Positions 31,430 through 39,476 of a DNA stretch of 64,000 nt are shown here, piece by piece. The notes under the pieces are model-generated. The model saw only the letters and a program-made list of their open reading frames with translations. It was not told the origin of the DNA and searched no databases. The translations under genes and the position numbers were made by a program. Origin of the DNA: Pseudoduganella namucuonensis (GTDB lineage Bacteria > Pseudomonadota > Gammaproteobacteria > Burkholderiales > Burkholderiaceae_D); contig NZ_FPBO01000016.1 in NCBI RefSeq assembly GCF_900116645.1, positions 62,001 to 126,000 on the forward strand, read 5' to 3'. Position 1 is the stretch's first letter. Each line of letters begins with the position of its first letter.

Positions 31430-32281
31430 TCAGAACGCCAGTGTAATCTCAATTTCCTGGCCCACGCTCAACTGCTGGCCCTCGCCCTCGATCAGGATGC
31501 TGTTCATGCCGAAACACAGGGCGCCGTCCAGCTCGGGCTTGGCGCGGTAGCCTTGCATGATGTCCAGCGGATCCGGCCCGAATTCGCCGGTGGCCTGGTC
31601 GATCGACGGCATCGGGCAGCGCGGGCAGGGCTTGACCGGCTTCAGCAGCGCGTCCCCCAGCCGGAAGGACTCGGCGTAATCCTCCTCGAAGGCCTCCACG
31701 CCGCTGACGACGAGGTTGGGACGGAAGCGGTTCATCGGCAGCGCGTCGCGGCCGGCGGCCACCAGCCTGGCGTTCAGATCGGCCAGCGAGGCGCTGCCCG
31801 CCACCAGCACCGGGTAGCCGTCCGAAAACAGGGTGGTGGCGGCCACGCCGCCGGTCCACTTGGCCGAGACGGCGCGGTGGGCGTTGGCGTGGAAGCGCAC
31901 CAGGCGGCAGGGCACGCCCAGGTAGTTGCTGAACCAGGCGGCCGTGGTGGCGTCGCAGTCGTAGGCCAGCACGGTGTCGTCCCACACGCGCACGCTCAGT
32001 TTGGGCGCCAGTTCCGGGTCCGGCAGCCCCAGTTCCAGATCGAGGCGCAGCATGCCGGGGGCGCGCAGCTCCAGCGTGTCCGCCTTCAGGCGCGGCACGA
32101 TCAGGGCCATGCGCGGATGCTCGCGCTGCGTCATGGCGACGCCGGCCTCGTCCACCACCATCCATTCGCGGTCGTAAATCTGTTCCGACATCAGGCCGGC
32201 GCGCGTCAGCGTCGCCGCGCGCAGCGCGATGCCGGCGCAGGATTTGATCGGGTAGAGGTTGATTTCGGAGAGGATAGCCAT
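31430..32281 (-). CDS. MOSC domain protein (YcbX-like)
   Basis: A 283-residue protein with an N-terminal MOSC beta-barrel domain (MAILSEINLYPIKSCAGIAL) and a C-terminal MOSC domain. The conserved cysteine lies in KPCPRCPMPSIDQATG. MOSC proteins bind the molybdenum cofactor and transfer sulfur or reduce N-hydroxylated compounds (YcbX); the substrate here is unknown. I chose the ATG at 32281; the frame extends upstream through GC-rich, non-coding-like sequence. A set of inverted and direct TGGCAGT repeats lies directly upstream. Confidence 0.9.
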   Translation of the reverse strand: MAILSEINLYPIKSCAGIALRAATLTRAGLMSEQIYDREWMVVDEAGVAMTQREHPRMALIVPRLKADTLELRAPGMLRLDLELGLPDPELAPKLSVRVWDDTVLAYDCDATTAAWFSNYLGVPCRLVRFHANAHRAVSAKWTGGVAATTLFSDGYPVLVAGSASLADLNARLVAAGRDALPMNRFRPNLVVSGVEAFEEDYAESFRLGDALLKPVKPCPRCPMPSIDQATGEFGPDPLDIMQGYRAKPELDGALCFGMNSILIEGEGQQLSVGQEIEITLAF

Positions 32282-32307
32282 GCGCCGCTTTCCAGCAGCG
32301 GGGGAAC

Positions 32308-32361
32308 ACTGCCAAAATGTTATTCGAGTTGGCAGTATGGCAGTAAAGTGCCCGGCAGTAA
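32308..32361 (-). promoter_or_regulatory. TGGCAGT repeat cluster upstream of the MOSC gene
   Basis: Perfect 8-bp inverted arms ACTGCCAA (32308-32315) and TTGGCAGT (32329-32336) lie 27 bp upstream of the MOSC start. Two further GGCAGTA copies follow within 25 bp. On the minus strand TTACTG and TAACAT are spaced 18 bp apart across this region and could be a promoter. The arrangement looks like an operator, but the regulator is unknown. Confidence 0.4.
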
Positions 32362-32441
32362 ATCCGCGGCCGGGCGGGCGCGGCACGCGTGCAACCGGGC
32401 GCCGGACGCGCCCGCCACGGCGCGCCGGCGGCGGGGACGGC

Positions 32442-34163
32442 TTAGCCGCCCTGCTTGGCGTCCGGCTTGCGCGGACGGCGCGGTCCGCGCGCGGCGGGCT
32501 TGCGGGCCGGCTTGGCGGCCTGGCCCTCGCCGCCATCGGCCTGGCCGGCGTCGGCGACGGCGGGCGCGGGCGCCGGCGCCGCAGCGGCGGCTTGCACGGC
32601 CTCCACCAGCGCCGGGGCCGGCGCGGCGGGTGCGCGGCGCTGGCGGCCGCTGTTCCGCGGCACCGGCGCCTCGGCGGCGGCGGCGGCTTCGGCGGTGGCA
32701 CCGACGCGCGAGGCGCCGGCCTTGCCGCGGCCCTTGGCCGGGGCGCGCGCGCGGCCCTTGGCCGGCTTGGCGGGCGCTTCCACCACCTCGTCCGCCGACG
32801 CGGTTTCCGCCTCGGCTGGCTGTTGCTCGGAAACATCACTTACCGCCTCCAGCACCGGCTGGGCTTCCGGCGCAGGCTCGTGGCCGGCCGGGGCGGCCTC
32901 GGCGGCGGCCTGCTGGGCCGCCTTCAGCTTGGCGGCCTTGGCTTGGCGGGCCGGGATCTTCGGCGGCTTGCGCTTGGCCTGCTCCGCGGCGGCCGTGGCC
33001 CATGGGGACTGTTCCGGCTCGCCGCCCAGCAGTTCTTCCGACTCCGCCGGCTCGGCACCGGTCTCGGACTCGGCGGGCTGCTCGTCCTGCTGGTCTTGCG
33101 CGTAGGCCGCGTCTTCCGCCGCGTGCACCGCCTCGGCTTCCGAATAGGCGTTCTCGTCGTGCGCCAGGCGCAGCTCGGCCGCCACTTCCTCGGCCACCGC
33201 CTCGGCGGGCTGGTGACGCTCGCCACCGCGGTTGCGGCCGCGGCCGCGGCCGCGACGGCCCTCGTGGCGGCCCTCCTGCGCCTCAGGCGCGCCGCCGGAC
33301 TCCACAACCGAGCCCAGCTGCTCGCCGCCCAGCGCGGACGCGCCGCTGCTGCGGTATACATAGGCACCGGATTTCTCGTCGCGGCCGAATTCGAGCAGGC
33401 CGCGCGCCTTGGCCTCCTCCAGCAGGTTGCCGAAGGTGCGGAAACCGTAATAGGACTCGCTGAAGTCCGGCTTGCGGCGCTTGATCGCCTCTTTCAGCAC
33501 GGAGGCCCAGATCTTGCCGGAATCGCCACGCTCGGAAACCAGCGCGTCGAAGGTCTCGACCGCCATGTCCACCGCCTGGCTGCGGCGCTTGTCCATTTCC
33601 TCGCGGCGGCCTTTTTCCTCCTCGGGCGTGCGCTTGACGGCCGGCTGGCCCTCGCGCGTGTCGCGCTTGGCGGCCGCGCGGCGCACTTCGCGCACCAGGT
33701 CGTCGTAGAAGATGAACTCGTCGCAGTTGGCCACCAGCAGGTCCGACGTCGATTGCTTGACGCCGACGCCGATCACCTTCTTCGCGTTTTCGCGCAGTTT
33801 CGACACCAGCGGCGAAAAGTCGGAATCGCCCGAAATGATGACGAAGGTGTTGACGTGGGCCTTGGTGTAGCACAGGTCGAGCGCGTCCACGACCATGCGG
33901 ATGTCGGCGGAATTCTTGCCGGACTGGCGCACGTGGGGAATCTCGATCAGCTCGAAATTGGCTTCATGCATGGGCGCCTTGAATCCCTTGTAGCGGTCCC
34001 AGTCGCAATAGGCCTTTTTCACCACGATGCTGCCCTTGAGCAATAAGCGCTCCAGCACCGGCTTGATATCGAATTTTTCGTAGTTGGCGTCGCGCACGCC
34101 GAGGGCGACATTTTCAAAGTCGCAGAACAGCGCCATGCTGACGTTATCGTTGGATGAAGCCAT
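32442..34163 (-). CDS. NYN-domain putative RNase with OST-HTH/LOTUS domain
   Basis: A 573-residue protein. Residues about 8-150 form a NYN/PIN-like nuclease domain with the acidic sites ALFCDFENV and IISGDSDFSPLV. A LOTUS/OST-HTH RNA-binding domain follows (about 205-280; GKIWASVLKEAIKRRKPDFSES, FGNLLEEAKARGLLEF). The remaining ~290 residues are low complexity: first RGRGRNRGG, then acidic Ala/Glu-rich and finally Lys/Arg/Pro/Ala-rich like histone H1 tails. The layout resembles eukaryotic MARF1-type RNA regulators, and the protein probably cuts or binds RNA. I chose the ATG at 34163; a perfect -10 box (34234-34229) lies upstream. Confidence 0.85.
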   Translation of the reverse strand: MASSNDNVSMALFCDFENVALGVRDANYEKFDIKPVLERLLLKGSIVVKKAYCDWDRYKGFKAPMHEANFELIEIPHVRQSGKNSADIRMVVDALDLCYTKAHVNTFVIISGDSDFSPLVSKLRENAKKVIGVGVKQSTSDLLVANCDEFIFYDDLVREVRRAAAKRDTREGQPAVKRTPEEEKGRREEMDKRRSQAVDMAVETFDALVSERGDSGKIWASVLKEAIKRRKPDFSESYYGFRTFGNLLEEAKARGLLEFGRDEKSGAYVYRSSGASALGGEQLGSVVESGGAPEAQEGRHEGRRGRGRGRNRGGERHQPAEAVAEEVAAELRLAHDENAYSEAEAVHAAEDAAYAQDQQDEQPAESETGAEPAESEELLGGEPEQSPWATAAAEQAKRKPPKIPARQAKAAKLKAAQQAAAEAAPAGHEPAPEAQPVLEAVSDVSEQQPAEAETASADEVVEAPAKPAKGRARAPAKGRGKAGASRVGATAEAAAAAEAPVPRNSGRQRRAPAAPAPALVEAVQAAAAAPAPAPAVADAGQADGGEGQAAKPARKPAARGPRRPRKPDAKQGG

Positions 34164-34299
34164 GTGTTGGTTCTTTTCAGTGATGTAGAGAAGGCTGGAG
34201 CGCGGCACGCCGGCAGCGGAACCAGACGATTATACAGTGCGTCGATGCCGGTGGATTGCACTGATGTATGATCGTTCCGCCACTCACCCGGGAGTCCCG

Positions 34300-34800
34300 A
34301 TGAAAAAACTGTTCGCCAGCCTTTTCCTGCTGCTGTGCGCGGGCGCCGCCTGCGCGCAAAACGCGCTATCCGACGACGCCTTCCGCCAGCGCGTCCATGG
34401 CTTTGTCGATCAATGGCACGCCGACGCGGCCAGGGCCGATTCCGTGTATTTCGACAAAATGGCGCCGGCCGGCGTATATATCGGCACCGACAAATCCGAG
34501 ATATGGACGAGAGAGGAATTCCGCGCCTGGGCCAAGCCGTTTTTCGACCGTAAGAAAGCCTGGGCTTTCACCGCCATTAAGCGCAATGTTTATTTCTCGC
34601 CAGATAAAAAGTACGCGTGGTTCGACGAGCAATTGAATACGCAAATGGGCATATGCCAGGCCAGCGGCGTCATCCACCATTCGGCCGATGGTTTTCAAAT
34701 CGAACATTACCAGCTGTCGCTGGCGGTGCCGAATCCATTGATGGACAAATTCACCAAGGCCATCGCCGAATTCGAGGCCCAGCCCGTGCCGGCCAAGTAA
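34300..34800 (+). CDS. Exported NTF2-like (SnoaL) protein
   Basis: A 166-residue protein with a Sec signal peptide (MKKLFASLFLLLCAGAACA) and an NTF2/SnoaL-like fold: FVDQWHADAARADSVYFDKM, VYIGTDKSEIWTREEFRAWAKPFF and YAWFDEQLNTQMG are typical of the ketosteroid-isomerase-like calcium/calmodulin kinase association group. The function is unknown. A GGGAG ribosome-binding site supports the start at 34300. The gene stands alone. Its composition is poorer in GC than most neighbours (28 of 60 bases G or C in 34561-34620). Confidence 0.82.
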   Translation: MKKLFASLFLLLCAGAACAQNALSDDAFRQRVHGFVDQWHADAARADSVYFDKMAPAGVYIGTDKSEIWTREEFRAWAKPFFDRKKAWAFTAIKRNVYFSPDKKYAWFDEQLNTQMGICQASGVIHHSADGFQIEHYQLSLAVPNPLMDKFTKAIAEFEAQPVPAK

Positions 34801-34892
34801 TACACGCTAACTTTTAGCGCGATCGCGCCAGAAATTGGCATGGAATGGGCATAGACCGCGCGGAAGGGGCCCGAACTCCTTTACTCCGGACG

Positions 34893-34920
34893 TAAAAAAA
34901 GCCGCGTCGCGCGCGGCTTT
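34893..34920 (-). terminator. Intrinsic terminator after ychF
   Basis: A 9-bp perfect stem (arms 34898-34906 and 34912-34920) is followed on the minus strand by a run of seven T that begins within the stem (34900-34894). It lies 30 bp after the ychF stop codon. Confidence 0.85.
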
Positions 34921-34949
34921 CGATATTCGGCGGCTGGGCCGCCGGATAA

Positions 34950-36041
34950 TCAGACGTTGAACAGGAAGTTCAGCACGTCGCCATCCTTGACGACATATTC
35001 CTTGCCCTCGGCGCGCATCTTGCCCACTTCCTTGGCGCCGGCCTCGCCCTTATAGGCGACGTAGTCGTCATAGGCGATGGTTTGGGCGCGAATAAAGCCG
35101 CGCTCGAAGTCGGTGTGAATAACACCGGCCGCCTGTGGAGCGGTGTCGCCGATGTGAATAGTCCAGGCGCGCACTTCTTTCACGCCGGCGGTGAAATAGG
35201 TTTGCAAACCCAGCAGTTTATAAGCGGCGCGGATCAAACGGTCCAGGCCCGGCTCTTCCATGCCCATATCGGCCAGGAAGGCGGTTTTATCGGCGTCGTC
35301 CAGATCGGCGATTTCCGCTTCGATCGCGGCGCAAATGGCGACGATGGGGGCGTTTTGCGATTTCGCGTATTCGGTCAATTGATCCAACAGCGGATTATTG
35401 GTGAAACCGGTGTCCGACACATTGGCCACATACATGGCCGGTTTGGCGGTGATCAGGCACAGCGGTTTAATCAGCAGCATTTGATCCGCGTCCAGGCCCA
35501 TGGCGCGCACCGGCTTGGCTTCATTCAATTGCGGAATAATCTTTTCCAGTAGCGCAACCAGTTTGGCGGCGTCCTTGTCGCCCGAACGGGCTTTTTTGTT
35601 TTCGCGGTGCAGCGCTTTTTCAGCGGTGCCCAAATCGGCCAGCGCCAATTCGGTTTGAATCACTTCGATATCGTCCAGCGGGCTGACTTTGCCGGAAACG
35701 TGAATCACGTTTTCATCCTCGAAGCAGCGCACCACGTTGACGATGGCGTCGGTTTCGCGGATGTGGGACAGGAACTGGTTGCCCAGGCCCTCGCCCTGCG
35801 ACGCGCCCGCCACCAGGCCGGCGATGTCCACGAACTCCACGATGGCGTTGACCATGCGCTCGGGTTTGACGATGTCCGCCAGCGCGGCCATGCGCGGATC
35901 CGGCACCTCGACCACGCCGACGTTCGGCTCGATGGTGCAGAACGGATAGTTTTCAGCCGGGATGCCGGCCTTGGTCAGTGCATTGAAAAGGGTGGACTTG
36001 CCGACGTTGGGCAGGCCAACGATGCCGCATTGGAGACTCAT
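34950..36041 (-). CDS. ychF: Redox-regulated ATPase YchF
   Basis: YchF (Ola1-like) is an Obg-family P-loop protein that prefers ATP, binds ribosomes and is linked to oxidative-stress control. The 363-residue protein has the G1 loop GLPNVGKST (about 9-17), the conserved FCTIEPNVGVVEVPD, a coiled-coil insertion and a C-terminal TGS domain (about 275-363, TYFTAGVKEVRAWTIHIGDTAPQAAGVIHTDFERGFIRA in outline). The replacement of the usual NKxD specificity residues is consistent with ATP use. Composition is uneven: the 5' third is GC-rich, while the remaining two thirds are clearly lower. Confidence 0.95.
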   Translation of the reverse strand: MSLQCGIVGLPNVGKSTLFNALTKAGIPAENYPFCTIEPNVGVVEVPDPRMAALADIVKPERMVNAIVEFVDIAGLVAGASQGEGLGNQFLSHIRETDAIVNVVRCFEDENVIHVSGKVSPLDDIEVIQTELALADLGTAEKALHRENKKARSGDKDAAKLVALLEKIIPQLNEAKPVRAMGLDADQMLLIKPLCLITAKPAMYVANVSDTGFTNNPLLDQLTEYAKSQNAPIVAICAAIEAEIADLDDADKTAFLADMGMEEPGLDRLIRAAYKLLGLQTYFTAGVKEVRAWTIHIGDTAPQAAGVIHTDFERGFIRAQTIAYDDYVAYKGEAGAKEVGKMRAEGKEYVVKDGDVLNFLFNV

Positions 36042-36135
36042 GGAAAACCTTTAATGATGGTATTGTTTTGCTGCGCCGCTGGCAGTGGGTCCGGGCGCGT
36101 AAGGGGTCAATTGTAACCCAGAACGAGGAGCTTCC

Positions 36136-36582
36136 ATGACGCTGCGCGACGCCGACCGCTCGCAATTCCCCCATTTCCAGGCCATCCCGACGCGCTGGAT
36201 GGACAACGACATCTACGGCCATGTGAACAATGTCGTCTATTATTCCTACTTCGACACGGCGGTAAACCAGTTCCTGATAGAAAAAGGCGTGCTCGACATC
36301 CACCAGGGCGGCGTCGTCGGTTTCGTGGTCGACAGCGGCTGCGCCTATTTCAGTTCGATTTCCTTCCCGGACGTGGTCCACGCCGGCGTCCGCGTGGGCA
36401 AGCTGGGCAACTCCAGCGTGCGCTACGAGATCGCGCTGTACCGCAACGACGACGCCCTGCCCTGCGCGGCGGGGCATTTCGTCCACGTCTACGTCGAACG
36501 CGGCAGCAACCGCTCGGTGCCGATTCCCGCATCGACCCGCGCCGTGCTCGAAACCCTGAGCGGCGATACCCCTTCGCGATGA
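36136..36582 (+). CDS. Acyl-CoA thioesterase, hot-dog fold (4HBT family)
   Basis: A 148-residue single hot-dog-domain thioesterase. The active-site stretch TRWMDNDIYGHVNNVVYYSYFDTAVNQF (in outline) contains the catalytic aspartate D23 and the HVNN turn typical of the 4-hydroxybenzoyl-CoA thioesterase/YbgC group. It probably hydrolyses short or aromatic acyl-CoA esters; the substrate is not known. A GAGGAG ribosome-binding site precedes the ATG. It is divergent from ychF and convergent with the toxin gene that follows. Confidence 0.88.
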   Translation: MTLRDADRSQFPHFQAIPTRWMDNDIYGHVNNVVYYSYFDTAVNQFLIEKGVLDIHQGGVVGFVVDSGCAYFSSISFPDVVHAGVRVGKLGNSSVRYEIALYRNDDALPCAAGHFVHVYVERGSNRSVPIPASTRAVLETLSGDTPSR

Positions 36583-36592
36583 ACCCGTGTTC

Positions 36593-37003
36593 CTAGCTAA
36601 AGGGGTTCAGCACACTGACGCCCGTGGCGGAAAAATCCTGGACATTGCGCGTCACAAGCTCGAGCCCGTATATCAATGCGATTGCGGCTATTTGCTTGTC
36701 GACGGGGTGGCTGGCCTGTGGTGACATCAGGCGCCCCCAAACCTGCGCGCAGTCCGCGTCGAAAGGCAAGATCCTATCGGCATATTCATCCAAGACCAGA
36801 CCGAGCCAGTCCTCCAGCCGGGCGGCTTGTGTGCGATCGCCTCGTCCACGGATGTTCTCAATGCCATGCCGGATTTCTCCTACCGTTTGAACAGACAGGT
36901 GGCGTTCGCCGGCTTGCGTTGATTGAAAAAAGCGCCTCACCCCCGGATTGGCTTTCATCCCCTTACGCGCCTCGCTGATCACATTCGTATCGACCAGATA
37001 CAT
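36593..37003 (-). CDS. FitB/VapC-type PIN-domain toxin
   Basis: A 136-residue PIN-domain ribonuclease, the toxin of a type II pair. The acidic active site is visible as LVDTNVISEARKG (D5), the conserved glutamate in VGEIRHGIENI, and the aspartates in HPVDKQIAAIALIYGLELVTRNVQDF. The VxDTNVxSE start and the VTRNVxDF end are typical of FitB. It starts 8 bp after the stop of a FitA-type antitoxin gene. Toxicity and the RNA target cannot be judged. Confidence 0.9.
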   Translation of the reverse strand: MYLVDTNVISEARKGMKANPGVRRFFQSTQAGERHLSVQTVGEIRHGIENIRGRGDRTQAARLEDWLGLVLDEYADRILPFDADCAQVWGRLMSPQASHPVDKQIAAIALIYGLELVTRNVQDFSATGVSVLNPFS

Positions 37004-37011
37004 GACCCGTC

Positions 37012-37224
37012 CTAGCCATTCCGCAGATTAAAATCGGCGTCCTCACCGACATCGGGCATGCTCGCGAGCACATCGGCGACACTGCGCCGGCGGGGCCGTT
37101 GCAGCACGGCTTTCAGAATCTCCCGGTGCTCCGCCTCGGCGCTCCGGCCATTGGCCGCCGCTCTTTGTTTCAAGGCGAGGGCAACCTCCTCATCGACATT
37201 GCGCACGACCAGATTCGTCGCCAT
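37012..37224 (-). CDS. FitA-type ribbon-helix-helix antitoxin
   Basis: A 70-residue antitoxin. The N-terminal ribbon-helix-helix (ATNLVVRNVDEEVALALKQRAAANGRSAEAEHREIL in outline, residues 2-37) binds DNA, and the tail (about 45-70) should wrap and inhibit the PIN toxin. The NGRSAEAEHREIL segment is typical of FitA. An AGGAG ribosome-binding site supports the start. A perfect 17-bp palindrome lies 14 bp upstream and is the likely autoregulatory operator. Confidence 0.9.
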   Translation of the reverse strand: MATNLVVRNVDEEVALALKQRAAANGRSAEAEHREILKAVLQRPRRRSVADVLASMPDVGEDADFNLRNG

Positions 37225-37238
37225 GGCATTCTCCTATC

Positions 37239-37255
37239 TGCAATCATTGATTGCA
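37239..37255. promoter_or_regulatory. Putative FitA operator palindrome
   Basis: TGCAATCA-T-TGATTGCA is a perfect inverted repeat of two 8-bp arms around a central base, 14 bp upstream of the antitoxin ATG. Ribbon-helix-helix antitoxins usually bind such sites to repress their own operon. Confidence 0.6.
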
Positions 37256-37513
37256 TCGTACGCCCACGCGGATGATGATGCAAATACCCGCTGTCAGACG
37301 CGTCGGGCGGCGGCCGGCCCGTGCTGGCAAGGCATCGCTTTCCTGGGCGCTGGCCGCGTAAGTTCCAAAAAAGCAACGGGTGCGGCGGACACGCCCCCGG
37401 CGTTCGGCGGAGCTTGTATTACACAGATGCCATCGGGACGGCGAACGTATACACTGGAAACCTGAACTGTTTCCTACGAATCATGTGTCCGGCAGTCCTT
37501 GGGAGATCCGCCG

Positions 37514-38800
37514 ATGTTGGATGATGCGACTATCACCATGAAGCAGCTGCGGGTGGGCTTGTACATCGAGCTGGACCTGAAGTGGTTCGAGCATCCGTTC
37601 ACCTTCAGCCGCTTCAAGATCAAGTCGGAAGAACAGATCAGCACCATCCGCGGCCTGGGCCTGGCGACCGTGCGCTACCATCCCGACCTGAGCGACGTGG
37701 CGCCGCCGCCGCCAGAGGGCGCCGACCGGGACGAGGCCGCGGCCGGCGCGGCGGAGGCGCCGCCGCCGGACGTGTCGCCCGCGCTGCTGGCCAAGCGCGC
37801 CATGATGGAGCGCCTGAAACGGCACCGCGAGGACACGGCCCGCATCGAGGGCGCCTTCGCCAGCACGGCCCGCACCATCCGCGAGATCGAAAAGAACCTG
37901 TTTTCCCGCCCTGAGGACGCCACCCGCCAGGCCACGGCGCTGGTCACGCACATCACCGACGCCATCCTGTGCGCGCCGGAACTGGCCATCCACGTGATGG
38001 GCGACAGCCTGGGCAACGAGGAGCTGTATTTCCATTCGCTCAACGTCACCATGCTGTCGATGATGATCGCGCGCGAGGTGCAGCTGCCGGCGGAACTGGC
38101 CAACGTGCTGGGCCTGGGGGCGCTGTTCCATGACATCGGCCGCAAGAACATCCCGGACAAGATCCTGACCAAGATCGATCCCTATTCCCAGTCCGAGCAA
38201 AACCTGTACGAGATGCACGCGCAGTACGGCATGGATATCGCGCAGCGGCTGCGGCTGCCGGCGGCGATCGGGGCCATCATCCGCGACCACCATGAACTGT
38301 TCGACGGCGGCGGCTATCCGGGCCGGCTGAAGGGCGAGGCGATCGGCGTGCTGGCCCGCATCGTCGCCATCGCCAACTACTACGACGAGCTGTGCAATCC
38401 GCTGGTGGCGGCGCAGGCGCTGACGCCGCACGAGTCGCTGTCGATGATGTTCGCCAAGCACCGCGCCAAGTTCGATCCCAAGCTGTTGCAGATGTTCATC
38501 CGCTGCCTGGGCGTCTATCCGCCGGGCACCATCGTGCAGCTGTCGAACGGCATGACCGGCATGGTGACGACGGTGAACACGGCGCTGCCGATGAAACCCA
38601 TGCTGGTGATCCACGACGCCAGCGTGCCGCGCAACGAGGCCATCATGGTGGACATGGAGCGGGACACGGATCTGCAAATCGTCAAGGCGCTCCGCCCGGG
38701 GCAGGTGCCGCCCGAGGTGCTGGCCTACCTGAGCCCGCGCAAGCGGGTCAGCTACTATTTCGACACCGGCGCCAAGCCCAGCGAATCAAGCGGTGTGTAG
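37514..38800 (+). CDS. HD-GYP domain cyclic di-GMP phosphodiesterase
   Basis: A 428-residue protein with an N-terminal DUF3391 region (about 1-120, containing a Pro/Ala-rich insert near 60-85) and an HD-GYP domain (about 155-340). The metal site is HDIGRKN (about residue 206), followed by DHHELFDGGGYPG (about 258-270), which contains the GYP signature. HD-GYP proteins hydrolyse cyclic di-GMP to GMP. No membrane segment is seen. I chose the ATG at 37514, preceded by GGGAG; an earlier in-frame ATG is closer to that site but adds only five residues. Its last 15 bp overlap the convergent pth gene. Confidence 0.9.
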   Translation: MLDDATITMKQLRVGLYIELDLKWFEHPFTFSRFKIKSEEQISTIRGLGLATVRYHPDLSDVAPPPPEGADRDEAAAGAAEAPPPDVSPALLAKRAMMERLKRHREDTARIEGAFASTARTIREIEKNLFSRPEDATRQATALVTHITDAILCAPELAIHVMGDSLGNEELYFHSLNVTMLSMMIAREVQLPAELANVLGLGALFHDIGRKNIPDKILTKIDPYSQSEQNLYEMHAQYGMDIAQRLRLPAAIGAIIRDHHELFDGGGYPGRLKGEAIGVLARIVAIANYYDELCNPLVAAQALTPHESLSMMFAKHRAKFDPKLLQMFIRCLGVYPPGTIVQLSNGMTGMVTTVNTALPMKPMLVIHDASVPRNEAIMVDMERDTDLQIVKALRPGQVPPEVLAYLSPRKRVSYYFDTGAKPSESSGV

Positions 38801-39370
38801 CTGCGTGGTGGCGAGGGGGAACTTGCCTTCGCACAGCAGCGGGATGACGCGCAGGCTTTTCTCCACCGCCTCGTCGATCAGCAGCTGCTCGTCGCGGCGC
38901 GCGCGGTGCAGCACGAAGTCGGCCACGGGCTGGGCCAGGTTCAGGGTGCGCGGATGGCCGATGCCGATGCGCAGGCGCCAGTAGTCCTGGGTGCCGAGCG
39001 CGGAGGTGATGTCCTTCAGGCCGTTGTGGCCGCCCGAGGAACCGCCCTTCTTCAGCTTGGCAGCGCCGGGCGGCAGGTCCAGCTCGTCGTGCACCACCAG
39101 CACCTCGTCCGGATTGATCTTGTAGAAGCGCGCCAGGCCGCCCACCGACTGGCCGGAGCGGTTCATATAGGTTTGCGGTTCCAGCAGCCACACCTCGTTG
39201 CCGGCCACCGAGGTCTTCGCCACCAGCGCGTTGAAGCGCGACTCGCGCTGCAGGCGCGCGCCGGGCAGGCTGTTGGCCAGGTTGTCGACCAGCCAGAAGC
39301 CGGCGTTGTGGCGGGTTTGTTCGTATTCGGGGCCGGGGTTGCCGAGGCCGACGATCAGGCGGATGGACAT
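38786..39370 (-). CDS. pth: Peptidyl-tRNA hydrolase
   Basis: A 194-residue enzyme that releases peptides from prematurely dropped peptidyl-tRNA. The N-terminus MSIRLIVGLGNPGPEYEQTRHNAGFWLVD carries the conserved GLGNPG and the catalytic histidine in RHNAGF. The family block YMNRSGQSVGGLARFY and the VHDELDLPPGAAKLKKGGSSGGHNGLKDI segment (in outline) follow. It is separated from rplY by a bidirectional terminator. Its 3' end overlaps the HD-GYP gene by 15 bp, tail to tail. Confidence 0.95.
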   Translation of the reverse strand: MSIRLIVGLGNPGPEYEQTRHNAGFWLVDNLANSLPGARLQRESRFNALVAKTSVAGNEVWLLEPQTYMNRSGQSVGGLARFYKINPDEVLVVHDELDLPPGAAKLKKGGSSGGHNGLKDITSALGTQDYWRLRIGIGHPRTLNLAQPVADFVLHRARRDEQLLIDEAVEKSLRVIPLLCEGKFPLATTQLHTA

Positions 39371-39411
39371 GGGTGCGGACGCGTGTTCTGGTTCGGGAGC
39401 GGAGAGGATAC

Positions 39412-39440
39412 AAAAAAACCCCGGCGAGCGGGGTTTTTTT
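39412..39440 (-). terminator. Bidirectional intrinsic terminator between rplY and pth
   Basis: A stem of CCCCG and CGGGG is extended by seven A-T pairs on both sides (39412-39423 with 39429-39440, 5-base loop). Both strands therefore show a hairpin followed by seven T. It should end the rplY transcript coming from the right. Confidence 0.85.
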
Positions 39441-39476
39441 CACCGGAAGGCCGCGTCGCCGCGGCCGTTTCAGCGA

